A stretch of DNA of 35,770 nucleotides from an uncultured Clostridia bacterium. GTDB lineage: Bacteria > Bacillota > Clostridia > Oscillospirales > Acutalibacteraceae. How positions within the stretch are numbered: the stretch's first letter is position 1; the number at the start of each line of letters is the position of its first letter. Below are positions 25,145 to 32,206 of the stretch, one piece after another. The notes beneath the pieces were generated by a model. The model was not told where the DNA came from and did no database searches. It saw nothing but the letters and a program-made list of their open reading frames with translations. The stretch is from assembly GCA_946539105.1 (NCBI GenBank), contig CAMNHG010000002.1, positions 1-35,770 on the forward strand. Reading direction: 5' to 3'. A program made the position numbers and the translations under genes.

Positions 25145-25960
25145 CTACATTTCCCCGGCGATTTTCTGGATTATCCGGACTGTCTCCGCACGGTTATTCT
25201 CCCATTTTTCGGGATGAAGCCTGCAGTAGTCCTCATACTCACGGACAGCCCTGACGCCGTTTGTAAAAACAGCCTTAACAGCGTCTAAATCGTGCATTTT
25301 TTCGGTATTGCAAAAGCTCCTGGACAAAATAGCCATTTGCGAGCCGAGCCTGTAGTGCTCCATGATAACATACTCCGAGGGCAACAGTCCCCTGCCGAGT
25401 GAAGCAATACCGCCGAAGCCGTATTTAAGCCCTGCTTCTTTAACCTTTGAACATATGTAATCAACTGTTCCGTCGGCGAGCACCTCAAACAAAAACTTTT
25501 TGCCGTAGCCTATGCTGAGGTCGTTTATTCCAATGTGTATTTCGTCAACGCCGCCAAGAGTCAAAATATCGTCAATCAGCTCCACGGCTTCGGGGGTTTC
25601 GAGCAGAAGGCAAACCTTCGCGCGTCCGTTTACGTAAGAAATAAAACGCTTTACCTCATCCAAGGTTTTAAAATACGGAAGCATAATAACATCCGCGCCC
25701 GCATCGACAATATCATTAATTTCCTTCTCCGTGCCGTCATATACCGAGTTGCACCTGACAAGCACCTCTGACTTTGTTATAACGCTTTTGACAGCCTTGA
25801 TGTCAGCGATGGTGTGGGAACACAAAACCGTGTCCATACCACACTGCCGCTCTGCCTTGCCGATATACTCCATATCAAGAAAAATCCTGTCAACTCCGGA
25901 CTTTTCCGCAATAAGCGCGACTGAGGGTTTATTTGTTATGTACATTAAACAAATACTCAT
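25145..25960 (-). CDS. HpcH/HpaI-family aldolase
   Basis: The 271-residue protein starts at the ATG at 25960 with AGGAG seven bases upstream. It has LLLETPEAVELIDDIL with the metal-binding Glu and IHIGINDLS with the metal-binding Asp of HpcH/HpaI (2,4-dihydroxyhept-2-ene-dioate aldolase/citrate lyase) enzymes. These carry out reversible aldol cleavage or addition with pyruvate or related 2-keto acids. It is shorter at the N terminus than some members, and an active-site Arg is plausible in LVRCNS. Placement inside a capsule operon next to a hydroxyacid dehydrogenase is unusual. Confidence 0.85.
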   Translation of the reverse strand: MSICLMYITNKPSVALIAEKSGVDRIFLDMEYIGKAERQCGMDTVLCSHTIADIKAVKSVITKSEVLVRCNSVYDGTEKEINDIVDAGADVIMLPYFKTLDEVKRFISYVNGRAKVCLLLETPEAVELIDDILTLGGVDEIHIGINDLSIGYGKKFLFEVLADGTVDYICSKVKEAGLKYGFGGIASLGRGLLPSEYVIMEHYRLGSQMAILSRSFCNTEKMHDLDAVKAVFTNGVRAVREYEDYCRLHPEKWENNRAETVRIIQKIAGEM

Positions 25961-25977
25961 TTTCAAACTCCTGATTT

Positions 25978-26604
25978 TTATTCGGTGATTGTCTGAGTAT
26001 CCTTTGCAACTGTTTCACCTATATTTTGATTGTCGGCACTTGTAAACACCTTGCCGACCGTCATAAATAGTATTTTAACGTCGAGCCAAAATGTAACGTG
26101 GTCAACATACCAAACGTTCATTTTAATGCGCTCGTTCCACTCAACACAGCGTCTGCCGTGAACCTGCGCCCAGCCGGTAATGCCGGGGCGAACCTCAAAC
26201 ATCCTTTTTTGCTCGTCCGAATACTCTTCCCATTTCCACGGGTGATATGTGAGCGGCGGTCTCGGTCCGATAAAGCTCATATCTCCCTTTATCACGTTTA
26301 CAAGCTGAGGCAGCTCGTCAATGCTTGTAGCTCTCAGGATTTTGCCGAGCTTTGTCACGCGAGAATCGCCCTTGCCGCTGTAAACACCGCTTCCGGTATG
26401 CTCGGAATTTTGCTTCATACTGCGGAATTTGTAAATAACAAAGACCTTTCCGTCTCTGCCTATTCGTTCCTGCTTAAAAACCGCCGAACCCGGCGAATCA
26501 ATTTTAATTAACAAGATAACAACAAGAATCAGCGGAGAAAGAATTATCAGCATCAGCGCAGAAATTAAAACGTCAAATATTCTCTTTATTGATGTTTTAT
26601 ACAT
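25978..26604 (-). CDS. Priming sugar-1-phosphate transferase (bacterial sugar transferase family)
   Basis: The 208-residue protein is the short, PglC-like form. It has one N-terminal hydrophobic helix (FDVLISALMLIILSPLILVV), then FKQERIGRDGKVFVIYKFRSM. SIDELPQLVNVIKGDMSFIGPRP contains the conserved Asp-Glu catalytic pair, and RPGITGWAQV follows. It transfers a sugar-phosphate from a UDP-sugar to undecaprenyl phosphate, the first committed step of repeat-unit assembly. It is the third gene of the operon, right after the CpsC/CpsD pair. Confidence 0.95.
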   Translation of the reverse strand: MYKTSIKRIFDVLISALMLIILSPLILVVILLIKIDSPGSAVFKQERIGRDGKVFVIYKFRSMKQNSEHTGSGVYSGKGDSRVTKLGKILRATSIDELPQLVNVIKGDMSFIGPRPPLTYHPWKWEEYSDEQKRMFEVRPGITGWAQVHGRRCVEWNERIKMNVWYVDHVTFWLDVKILFMTVGKVFTSADNQNIGETVAKDTQTITE

Positions 26605-26622
26605 TTAAATCATTCCCGGTAA

Positions 26623-27360
26623 TTATTCGCTCTTCTTGTAATAGTAATAATTATAGTAGTACTTGCTGTATCTGCCTTTTCTGTAGTACTTTTTGTGCTC
26701 ATCCTTACCGTTATATACAAAGCCGAGAATTTTCGCGTCGGCAAACTGCATTTGACGCAGAGTTTCGTTAATCTTAGAAAACTCCGAATCATTATGGCGG
26801 ATAACAATAAGATAACCGTCAACAATATTTGACAGCAAAGCCGCGTCGCTGACAATAGTCGCAGGCGGAAAGTCAAATATAATATAGTCGTAATATTTTT
26901 TGAGAAGCTCCACAAAGGATATCATTTGCTTTGAGCCGATAAGCGCGGTGGGATCGGGCGGAATATCGCCCGCGGTCATAATATCAATGCCGTATTCGCT
27001 CGACCTTCTGATAAGCGGCTGATCGCTGTCCTGATTGCCTGACAAAAAGTTGCTAAGCCCCGGCTTGGGTTCAATCTGCAGCTTAGAGGCGATTGTGGGA
27101 AGTCTTAAGTCGCAGTCAACAATAATAACCTTTTTGTTAATCTGCGAGAACGAGATAGCAAGGTTAATCGCAACCGAGCTTTTTCCGTCGCCCCTGTCCG
27201 GAGATACTACACCGATACACTTGCTCTCTTTGCCGGGCAAAGAGAACATAACGTTGGTTCTCAGGGTTTTATACGCTTCCTTTACAGAGAAGGCGGACTT
27301 GTCCGAAAGGAGCATTTTTTTTGGATTAAATAAAACTGTTTTATTTCTATTTTTCTTCAT
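26623..27360 (-). CDS. CpsD/CapB-type bacterial tyrosine kinase (BY-kinase)
   Basis: The 245-residue protein has Walker A (SPDRGDGKSS, residues 53-62), Walker A' (VDCDLRLP) and Walker B (IIFDFPPA). These are followed by a C-terminal tyrosine cluster (KYYRKGRYSKYYYNYYYYKK) that is the autophosphorylation site in this family. It acts with the membrane activator encoded just upstream, whose gene it overlaps by 14 bases, to control polymer chain length and export. No cognate phosphatase (CpsB or a low-molecular-weight type) is in the window. Confidence 0.94.
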   Translation of the reverse strand: MKKNRNKTVLFNPKKMLLSDKSAFSVKEAYKTLRTNVMFSLPGKESKCIGVVSPDRGDGKSSVAINLAISFSQINKKVIIVDCDLRLPTIASKLQIEPKPGLSNFLSGNQDSDQPLIRRSSEYGIDIMTAGDIPPDPTALIGSKQMISFVELLKKYYDYIIFDFPPATIVSDAALLSNIVDGYLIVIRHNDSEFSKINETLRQMQFADAKILGFVYNGKDEHKKYYRKGRYSKYYYNYYYYKKSE

Positions 27361-28153
27361 CTTTATGCTCGCTTTCGGAATTGTTTTCTTTTGTTTCTTT
27401 ACTTTCCTGAGAATAGTAATAGTAATCGGAACGGTTGTTAGAAGCCCTTGAAATATCGGGAATTACGCCCAAAATGGGGATTGTATATCTCGATTCAATA
27501 TCATTTTCGGTTTTAACCGTATCATCCAGGAAGTACCTTATTATTACAAATACGGCAACCAAAACAACTCCGATTAAAAATCCGATAAGTCCGAATCTTA
27601 CGTAGCTCGGTTTAAATCGGCTGTCGCTGTACTCGGGATAGTCGATTATCTTCATCGAGCTGCCCTCGACAATCTGCGCCATATACTGAGGAGCGGTTTT
27701 TGAAATCGCCTGCGCGTAGTCATAGGCAAACTGCGGATCGGTGTCTACAACATATACCGAAATAATCTCGGTTTCGTCCTTAATCTCGGTTGTTACCTTG
27801 CCCTGAAGTATTGCGTAGGTAGAGTCAACATCAAGCGACTGAGCGGCAGCCGTCAGGATTGTGTTTGAAGTTAGAATTTTTTGATATGTTTGTACAATCT
27901 GTTTAGAAGCCGACACGTCGGAGCTGGTCAGATAATCCGAGTTCTCCTTGCTCTGCTTATTGTTAACATACGCGGTAAATCCGCTTCTATACGTAGGCTT
28001 AATCAGCATCTTAGCTCCGACAAAAACAGCTCCGCCGACAATCAAGCCGACAAGTACCATCAACCACAGCTTTTTGAGCATTTCCTTAAGAAGCGGAATA
28101 ATATTTATTTCTCTTTCCGAATCTTCATTTTTTTTATTATCAATTTTTCTCAT
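27347..28153 (-). CDS. CpsC/Wzz-type chain-length determinant and kinase activator
   Basis: The 268-residue protein has two membrane helices (KLWLMVLVGLIVGGAVFVGA, ~28-47, and a second at ~180-202). They flank an extracellular domain containing YVVDTDPQFAYDYAQAI, the Wzz/CpsC pattern. The cytoplasmic tail would contact CpsD. The tail also carries its own tyrosine cluster (SDYYYYSQ) and a Lys/Glu-rich end, which is less usual. It is the first gene of the operon, with a ~120-base AT-rich leader and GAGGCG near the start. Confidence 0.92.
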   Translation of the reverse strand: MRKIDNKKNEDSEREINIIPLLKEMLKKLWLMVLVGLIVGGAVFVGAKMLIKPTYRSGFTAYVNNKQSKENSDYLTSSDVSASKQIVQTYQKILTSNTILTAAAQSLDVDSTYAILQGKVTTEIKDETEIISVYVVDTDPQFAYDYAQAISKTAPQYMAQIVEGSSMKIIDYPEYSDSRFKPSYVRFGLIGFLIGVVLVAVFVIIRYFLDDTVKTENDIESRYTIPILGVIPDISRASNNRSDYYYYSQESKETKENNSESEHKDEEK

Positions 28154-28520
28154 ACCACGCCTCGAATTATATATATAATAAAAATATAAAAAATAAACAA
28201 CCCTATTTCAATATAATATATACAAAAATTTATAAAGAACTATCCGGTTTTATGACAAACCCGATATGTTTCCCAGTCTATTATAGCATTTTTTCATAAT
28301 ATGTCAAGGCAAAAGGACTGCAACATGCTGTCATTTTTGACAAATTTTGAAAATAATTAACATTTAAGACTCCCTGTTTTTCGTTTGGTAAATGAATTAT
28401 CAGCAAAAATATTTTGAGAAAATTTTTTAAAAATTGCAGTAAAATATGCAATTTTTTTCAATTTGGAATTATTAATGGAAGGACTTTGTTCTTCCTAAAT
28501 AATAATTTCAGGAGGAAAGA
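28154..28520. other. Intergenic region between the polysaccharide operon and the tail-like genes
   Basis: This very AT-rich stretch holds the operon promoter on the minus strand. A possible rightward TTGACA lies at 28337-28342 but has no good -10. A hairpin AAATTGCA/TGCAATTT (28431-28454) is followed by seven Ts. A GGAAG/CTTCC hairpin (28477-28495) stands before the AGGAGG of the next gene. The T-tailed hairpin could be an attenuator in the leader of the tail-like genes. Apart from these sites I see no gene. Confidence 0.5.
28280..28307 (-). promoter_or_regulatory. Main promoter of the polysaccharide operon
   Basis: On the minus strand TTGACA (28307-28302), a 16-base spacer and TATAAT (28285-28280) match the consensus exactly, with TG in the extended -10 position. 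The predicted start is near 28273, giving a leader of ~120 bases before the first gene. Confidence 0.85.
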
Positions 28521-29588
28521 ATGGAAATTAAAAACATTTACGCAAATTACGACATCAACCGCAATTATCCGCCGAGGAAGGTTACGGTTACTCACGTAAA
28601 CGACGTGAACACAAGAGTTATCGAGCTTACGCTTAAGCAGTGCAAAGAAAAGCTGGCACTTGACTCAAGCTGCACGGCAAGTGCTTCTTTTGTTGAGCAC
28701 GGCACCAATAAGCTGATTGTAAGCGGTGCTCAGTGCGAAATCAGTGAATCGGGTACAATCCTGATTCCGATTGACAATCTGCATTTTCGCGACAAAATGG
28801 ACATTAACGTAGAGGTGTCAGTAAGCGACAGCTCAGGCAGCCGAACGCTAACTCTACCCTATCCGCTTTGGATAAGGGTAAACCCCTCGGTTTTGGACAA
28901 CGCTCAGGTCAGCGACAAATCGCTCGGCACGGTGCCGGAGCTTTTAGAAGAGGCAAAACAGCTTGTAGAGAGCTACAGCTATGAGCTGACCGAGGACGAT
29001 GTTGAACGAATTGCGGCCGAGGTTGACGTCAGCGGAAAGGAAGACGTCGCAAACAAAAAGAGCCTTATAACCAACCAATCTCAGGAGGGCGACTCATACT
29101 CGCATTACCCGACAATCGGCGCGGTCAGGGATTTTGTGAATCTGGCTAAAGCCGATTTGGAAGAATATGTCGATACGGAAATTGAGTCTATTCCGGGCAC
29201 GACAGTTGACAGCGCGTTATCCCAATCCAGCACGAACTCTGTGCAAAACAAGGTGATAACAGCTAAGCTAAATGAGATTATCGGCGGCAAAGCCGACAAA
29301 GCGACAACGCTGTCGGGCTACGGAATAACAAACGCATATACAAAGTACGAGGTTGACTACGCTTTAGCTTCAAAGGCAAACAGCTCTGCAATTCCCACAA
29401 AAACCTCTCAGCTGAACAACGACAGCGGATTTATAACCGCTCATCAGGACATTTCAGGCAAGGAGAATACCTCAAACAAGGTAACAGCAATTTCCGCTTC
29501 TTCAACAAACGCCCAGTACCCCTCCGCGCTTGCGGTAAAAAACTATGTCGATACAGTGATAGGAGGTATTGAGAATGGCTCTTACTGA
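28521..29588 (+). CDS. Phage tail-fibre / baseplate-upper-like protein
   Basis: The 355-residue protein begins with a beta-rich region (IKNIYANYDINRNYPPRKVT to LPYPLWIRVNP, ~1-125) that resembles the N-terminal baseplate-attachment domain of phage BppU/tail-fibre proteins. The rest has typical fibre repeats: SVQNKVITAKLNEI, KADKATTLSGYGITNAYTK, KTSQLNNDSGFIT and YPSALAVKNYVDTVIG. AGGAGG lies five bases before the ATG. No other phage genes flank it. It overlaps the next gene by 14 bases. In a phage it would bind the host receptor; its role here, outside a prophage, is unknown. Confidence 0.75.
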   Translation: MEIKNIYANYDINRNYPPRKVTVTHVNDVNTRVIELTLKQCKEKLALDSSCTASASFVEHGTNKLIVSGAQCEISESGTILIPIDNLHFRDKMDINVEVSVSDSSGSRTLTLPYPLWIRVNPSVLDNAQVSDKSLGTVPELLEEAKQLVESYSYELTEDDVERIAAEVDVSGKEDVANKKSLITNQSQEGDSYSHYPTIGAVRDFVNLAKADLEEYVDTEIESIPGTTVDSALSQSSTNSVQNKVITAKLNEIIGGKADKATTLSGYGITNAYTKYEVDYALASKANSSAIPTKTSQLNNDSGFITAHQDISGKENTSNKVTAISASSTNAQYPSALAVKNYVDTVIGGIENGSY

Positions 29589-30099
29589 TAAGCTGACCGC
29601 AATAGCAAACGCTGTCAGGGAAAAAACAGGCAGGCAGGGAACGCTGACACTGCCGCAAATGGCGGCAGAAATATTGAGTCTTCCCACCGGCTCCGAATAC
29701 TCGCGATGCTGGGTAATTAACCTTGCCGAGAACTCGGCGGCAGGCGCGGTGATAAGCATTGCTCAAAACGACTGGCTTGCCGCGCAGTATAACAACAGCA
29801 CGCTGAGTGCCGCGCTTGTCAGAATGGGAACTGTACCCAACGGCTCGGCTTACATAAAGGCGTGCACTCAGTCAAACGCCGCGTCGGGCGGAAACTGCAT
29901 CAGATGCAATATAAGCGGCAACGCCGAAACCGTCGCCAGTGTTTTGGTGCCTGTTTCAAGCACTTCATCAACAAAACAGGGCTTTAGCCTGGACTCAACC
30001 GGCACGCTTTCTTTTTATTGCAAGGACGGCGGCTATAACTTAGATGTGCTCCCCGCGGGTAAATGGATGGTAATTGTCGCGGTTGAAGCCGAATCATAA
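29575..30099 (+). CDS. Phage tail-associated protein, second gene of the cassette
   Basis: The 174-residue protein starts at the ATG at 29575 with AGGAGG eight bases upstream. It opens MALTDKLTAIANAVREKTG with TLPQMAAEIL, a very common N terminus of Firmicute phage tail and receptor-binding proteins. The remaining ~130 residues are Ser/Ala/Asn-rich and probably beta-structured. The gene overlaps the preceding fibre gene and ends ~120 bases before the yerC-like gene, with no evident terminator. Its function in this genome is unknown. Confidence 0.72.
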   Translation: MALTDKLTAIANAVREKTGRQGTLTLPQMAAEILSLPTGSEYSRCWVINLAENSAAGAVISIAQNDWLAAQYNNSTLSAALVRMGTVPNGSAYIKACTQSNAASGGNCIRCNISGNAETVASVLVPVSSTSSTKQGFSLDSTGTLSFYCKDGGYNLDVLPAGKWMVIVAVEAES

Positions 30100-30142
30100 A
30101 ACCGCTTCGCCAAATAATTTCTTTGATTTTAAAATATTACTC

Positions 30143-30171
30143 TTTACTTTTACACTTTTGTATGGTAAAAT
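30143..30171 (+). promoter_or_regulatory. Promoter of the yerC-like / methyltransferase / hslO operon
   Basis: TTTACT (30143-30148), a 17-base spacer and TAAAAT (30166-30171), with TGG in the extended -10 position. The start would be near 30178, before the GGAGGAG at 30208-30214. Confidence 0.55.
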
Positions 30172-30221
30172 TTTAGAGTATGAAAATCATTTTGAAACGG
30201 AAATACCGGAGGAGCAAAATT

Positions 30222-30521
30222 ATGAATAGCAAGCTCAAAAACGACCAGACCGACTTTCTTTTTGACGCAATCCTCTCCCTTAAAAACAAGGAGGACTGCT
30301 ACCGCTTTTTTGAGGATCTGTGCACAAGTGCCGAGCTAAAGGCGATGTCACAAAGACTTGTCGTGGCAAAAATGCTGACCGAGAAAAAGGTTTATACCGA
30401 AATCGTCAAGGAAACAGGTGCTTCAACCGCGACAATCAGCCGCGTTAAGCGCGCGCTTTTTGACAACGACACCTACGGCTACACCCTGGTGCTCGACAGA
30501 ATCCCCGGGGATAAAAAATAA
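30222..30521 (+). CDS. YerC/YecD-type TrpR-like repressor
   Basis: The 99-residue protein starts at the ATG at 30222, preceded by GGAGGAG; a start 14 codons earlier has no ribosome site. LFDAILSLKNKEDCYRFFEDLCT and AELKAMSQRLVVAKML match the TrpR-fold N-terminal helices. IVKETGASTATISRVKRAL is the helix-turn-helix. Firmicute YerC-type proteins are TrpR-superfamily DNA-binding proteins with poorly known regulons. Its stop shares a base with the next ATG (TAATG), so it is translationally coupled to a methyltransferase. No trp genes are nearby. Confidence 0.9.
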   Translation: MNSKLKNDQTDFLFDAILSLKNKEDCYRFFEDLCTSAELKAMSQRLVVAKMLTEKKVYTEIVKETGASTATISRVKRALFDNDTYGYTLVLDRIPGDKK

Positions 30522-31264
30522 TGCAGAGCTATCAAAACCTGTCTCGCTATTACGACCTGCTTATGGAGGACGCGCGCTACCCCGAACGCGCAAAGTATAT
30601 TTTTGAGATATGCGCCCGCTTCTCTCACGAGCCGGGGCAAATCTGCGACCTCTGTTGCGGAACCGGCAGCCTTACGCGCGAGCTGAAAAAGCTCGGAGCG
30701 GATGTGTTCGGAGTTGACGGAAGCGTTGAAATGCTCTCGGAAGCCGCACAGAGTGGTTATGAGGAAGATATAAACATTCTGTATGTAAACCAGCTTATGC
30801 AAGAGCTCAGTCTCCCCTGCCCTGCCGATACCTGCATCTGTACGCTCGACAGTCTAAACCACCTCACCGATGAAGCGGAGTTAAAGCAGACCTTTAACGC
30901 GGTAGGTGATAACCTGAACAGCGGAGGGCTGTTTATTTTTGATATGAACACGCTTTACAAGCACAGAGTAACCCTCGGCAATAACGATTTTGTTTTAGAG
31001 GCTGAAAATGTCCTTTGCGCGTGGCAGAACGTGCTTTGCGAGGATGATATCGTCGAGATTACTCTCGACTTTTTTGAGGAAGACGAAAACGGACTGTACA
31101 GCCGCTGCTCTGAATACATCACAGAGCGCGCCTACAGCACCGGCACTGTAAAAAAGTTGCTCGAAGAATCGGGCTTTGAAATGCTCGGCTGCTTCGGGGA
31201 CTTGACATTTGAAGCTCCAAAGGACGACGAGCAGAGGGTTATTTTTACAGCCCGAAAGAAATAA
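30521..31264 (+). CDS. Class I SAM-dependent methyltransferase
   Basis: The 247-residue protein has SAM motif I QICDLCCGTGSLTREL (~44-59), with FGVDGSVEML as motif II and TCICTLDSLNHL in the motif IV position. This is the usual pattern for small-molecule methyltransferases of the UbiE/BioC-like group. It overlaps yerC by one base and precedes hslO by 15 bases. The acceptor substrate cannot be inferred. This gene order is seen in other Clostridia as far as I recall, but I cannot verify it here. Confidence 0.88.
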   Translation: MQSYQNLSRYYDLLMEDARYPERAKYIFEICARFSHEPGQICDLCCGTGSLTRELKKLGADVFGVDGSVEMLSEAAQSGYEEDINILYVNQLMQELSLPCPADTCICTLDSLNHLTDEAELKQTFNAVGDNLNSGGLFIFDMNTLYKHRVTLGNNDFVLEAENVLCAWQNVLCEDDIVEITLDFFEEDENGLYSRCSEYITERAYSTGTVKKLLEESGFEMLGCFGDLTFEAPKDDEQRVIFTARKK

Positions 31265-31279
31265 TAAAGAGGAAATTTT

Positions 31280-32164
31280 ATGGATAAAATCATACGCTGT
31301 ATCACAAGCGACGGCGCGATAATGGCTTCGGCAATCGACGCGTCGGACATAGTATTTACCGCCAAGAAGCTGCATAATCTCAGCCGCAGCTCAACCGCGG
31401 CACTGGGCAGGCTTTTGTGCGCTGCCTCAATTATGGGCAATATGCTAAAGCAGAAGGACGCGTTTATAAACCTGCGCGTACTCGGCGACGGCGAGATGGG
31501 CGCGGTTGTAGCGGTTGCCGACAGCAGCGGCAACGTACGCGGTTATGTTGAGAATCCCGACTGCAAAACCGAATACTACCCCAACGGCAAAATCAACGTC
31601 GCTCAGGCGGTCGGCAAAAACGGAAACCTCAGCGTTATGCGCGACTACGGAACGGGCGACCCGTATATCGGACAGGTTGAGCTTGTCAGCGGAGAAATCG
31701 CCGAGGACATCACCAACTACTTCGCGACCTCTGAGCAAATCCCAAGCGTTTGCGCTTTGGGAGTGCTCGTAGACAAGGAGGACGGCGAGGTTTTGCTTGC
31801 CGGAGGACTTTTAATTCAGCTCCTCCCCGGCGCGTATGACGAGGTGATTGACAAGCTGGAACAAAACGTGCAGAAGCTGGAGCCCGTAACCACAATGCTC
31901 GCCAAGGGTATGAGTATTCTCGACATCTGCAAGACGGCTCTTGACGGCTTTGAGGTCGAGGTGCTCGACGAAAATCCTGTTAATTACGTCTGCTCCTGTT
32001 CGCGTGAAAAGCTCGAGAGGTACTTTATGACGATGAGCGACGACGACATCCGCTCAATGGCGACCGAAAAGGGTTACGCCGAGGCGGTCTGCCAGTTCTG
32101 TAACAAGCGTTATGAATTTTCCAAGGACGATTTGGAAAAGCTGATTGAAGAAAAAAATTCATAA
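31280..32164 (+). CDS. hslO: Hsp33 redox-regulated chaperone
   Basis: The 294-residue protein is full length. The N-terminal domain begins DKIIRCITSDGAIMASAIDAS. The C-terminal zinc switch has Cys238, Cys240 (CSC) and Cys271, Cys274 (CQFC), the four ligands of Hsp33. Under oxidative stress with unfolding conditions the zinc is lost, disulfides form and the protein becomes an ATP-independent holdase. It is the last gene of the operon starting at yerC and ends just before a strong terminator. It fits an anaerobe meeting oxidative stress. Confidence 0.96.
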   Translation: MDKIIRCITSDGAIMASAIDASDIVFTAKKLHNLSRSSTAALGRLLCAASIMGNMLKQKDAFINLRVLGDGEMGAVVAVADSSGNVRGYVENPDCKTEYYPNGKINVAQAVGKNGNLSVMRDYGTGDPYIGQVELVSGEIAEDITNYFATSEQIPSVCALGVLVDKEDGEVLLAGGLLIQLLPGAYDEVIDKLEQNVQKLEPVTTMLAKGMSILDICKTALDGFEVEVLDENPVNYVCSCSREKLERYFMTMSDDDIRSMATEKGYAEAVCQFCNKRYEFSKDDLEKLIEEKNS

Positions 32165-32169
32165 AATTT

Positions 32170-32206
32170 GGGACTTGGAAATTGCTTCCAAGTCCCTTGT
32201 TGTTTT
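32170..32206. terminator. Bidirectional terminator between hslO and the dockerin gene
   Basis: GGGACTTGGAA (32170-32180) and TTCCAAGTCCC (32186-32196) are perfect arms around ATTGC, followed by TTGTTGTTTT on the right. T-rich sequence also follows in the reverse direction, so it likely serves both converging genes. Confidence 0.9.

Noticed and set aside
922..30099. The recombinase and the tail-like genes as ends of one prophage
   Set aside because: They are 25 kb apart with a complete chromosomal capsule operon between them and no other phage genes.
30180..30221. Upstream extension of the YerC-like protein by 14 residues
   Set aside because: No Shine-Dalgarno precedes that ATG and the added residues are outside the family; GGAGGAG marks the ATG at 30222.
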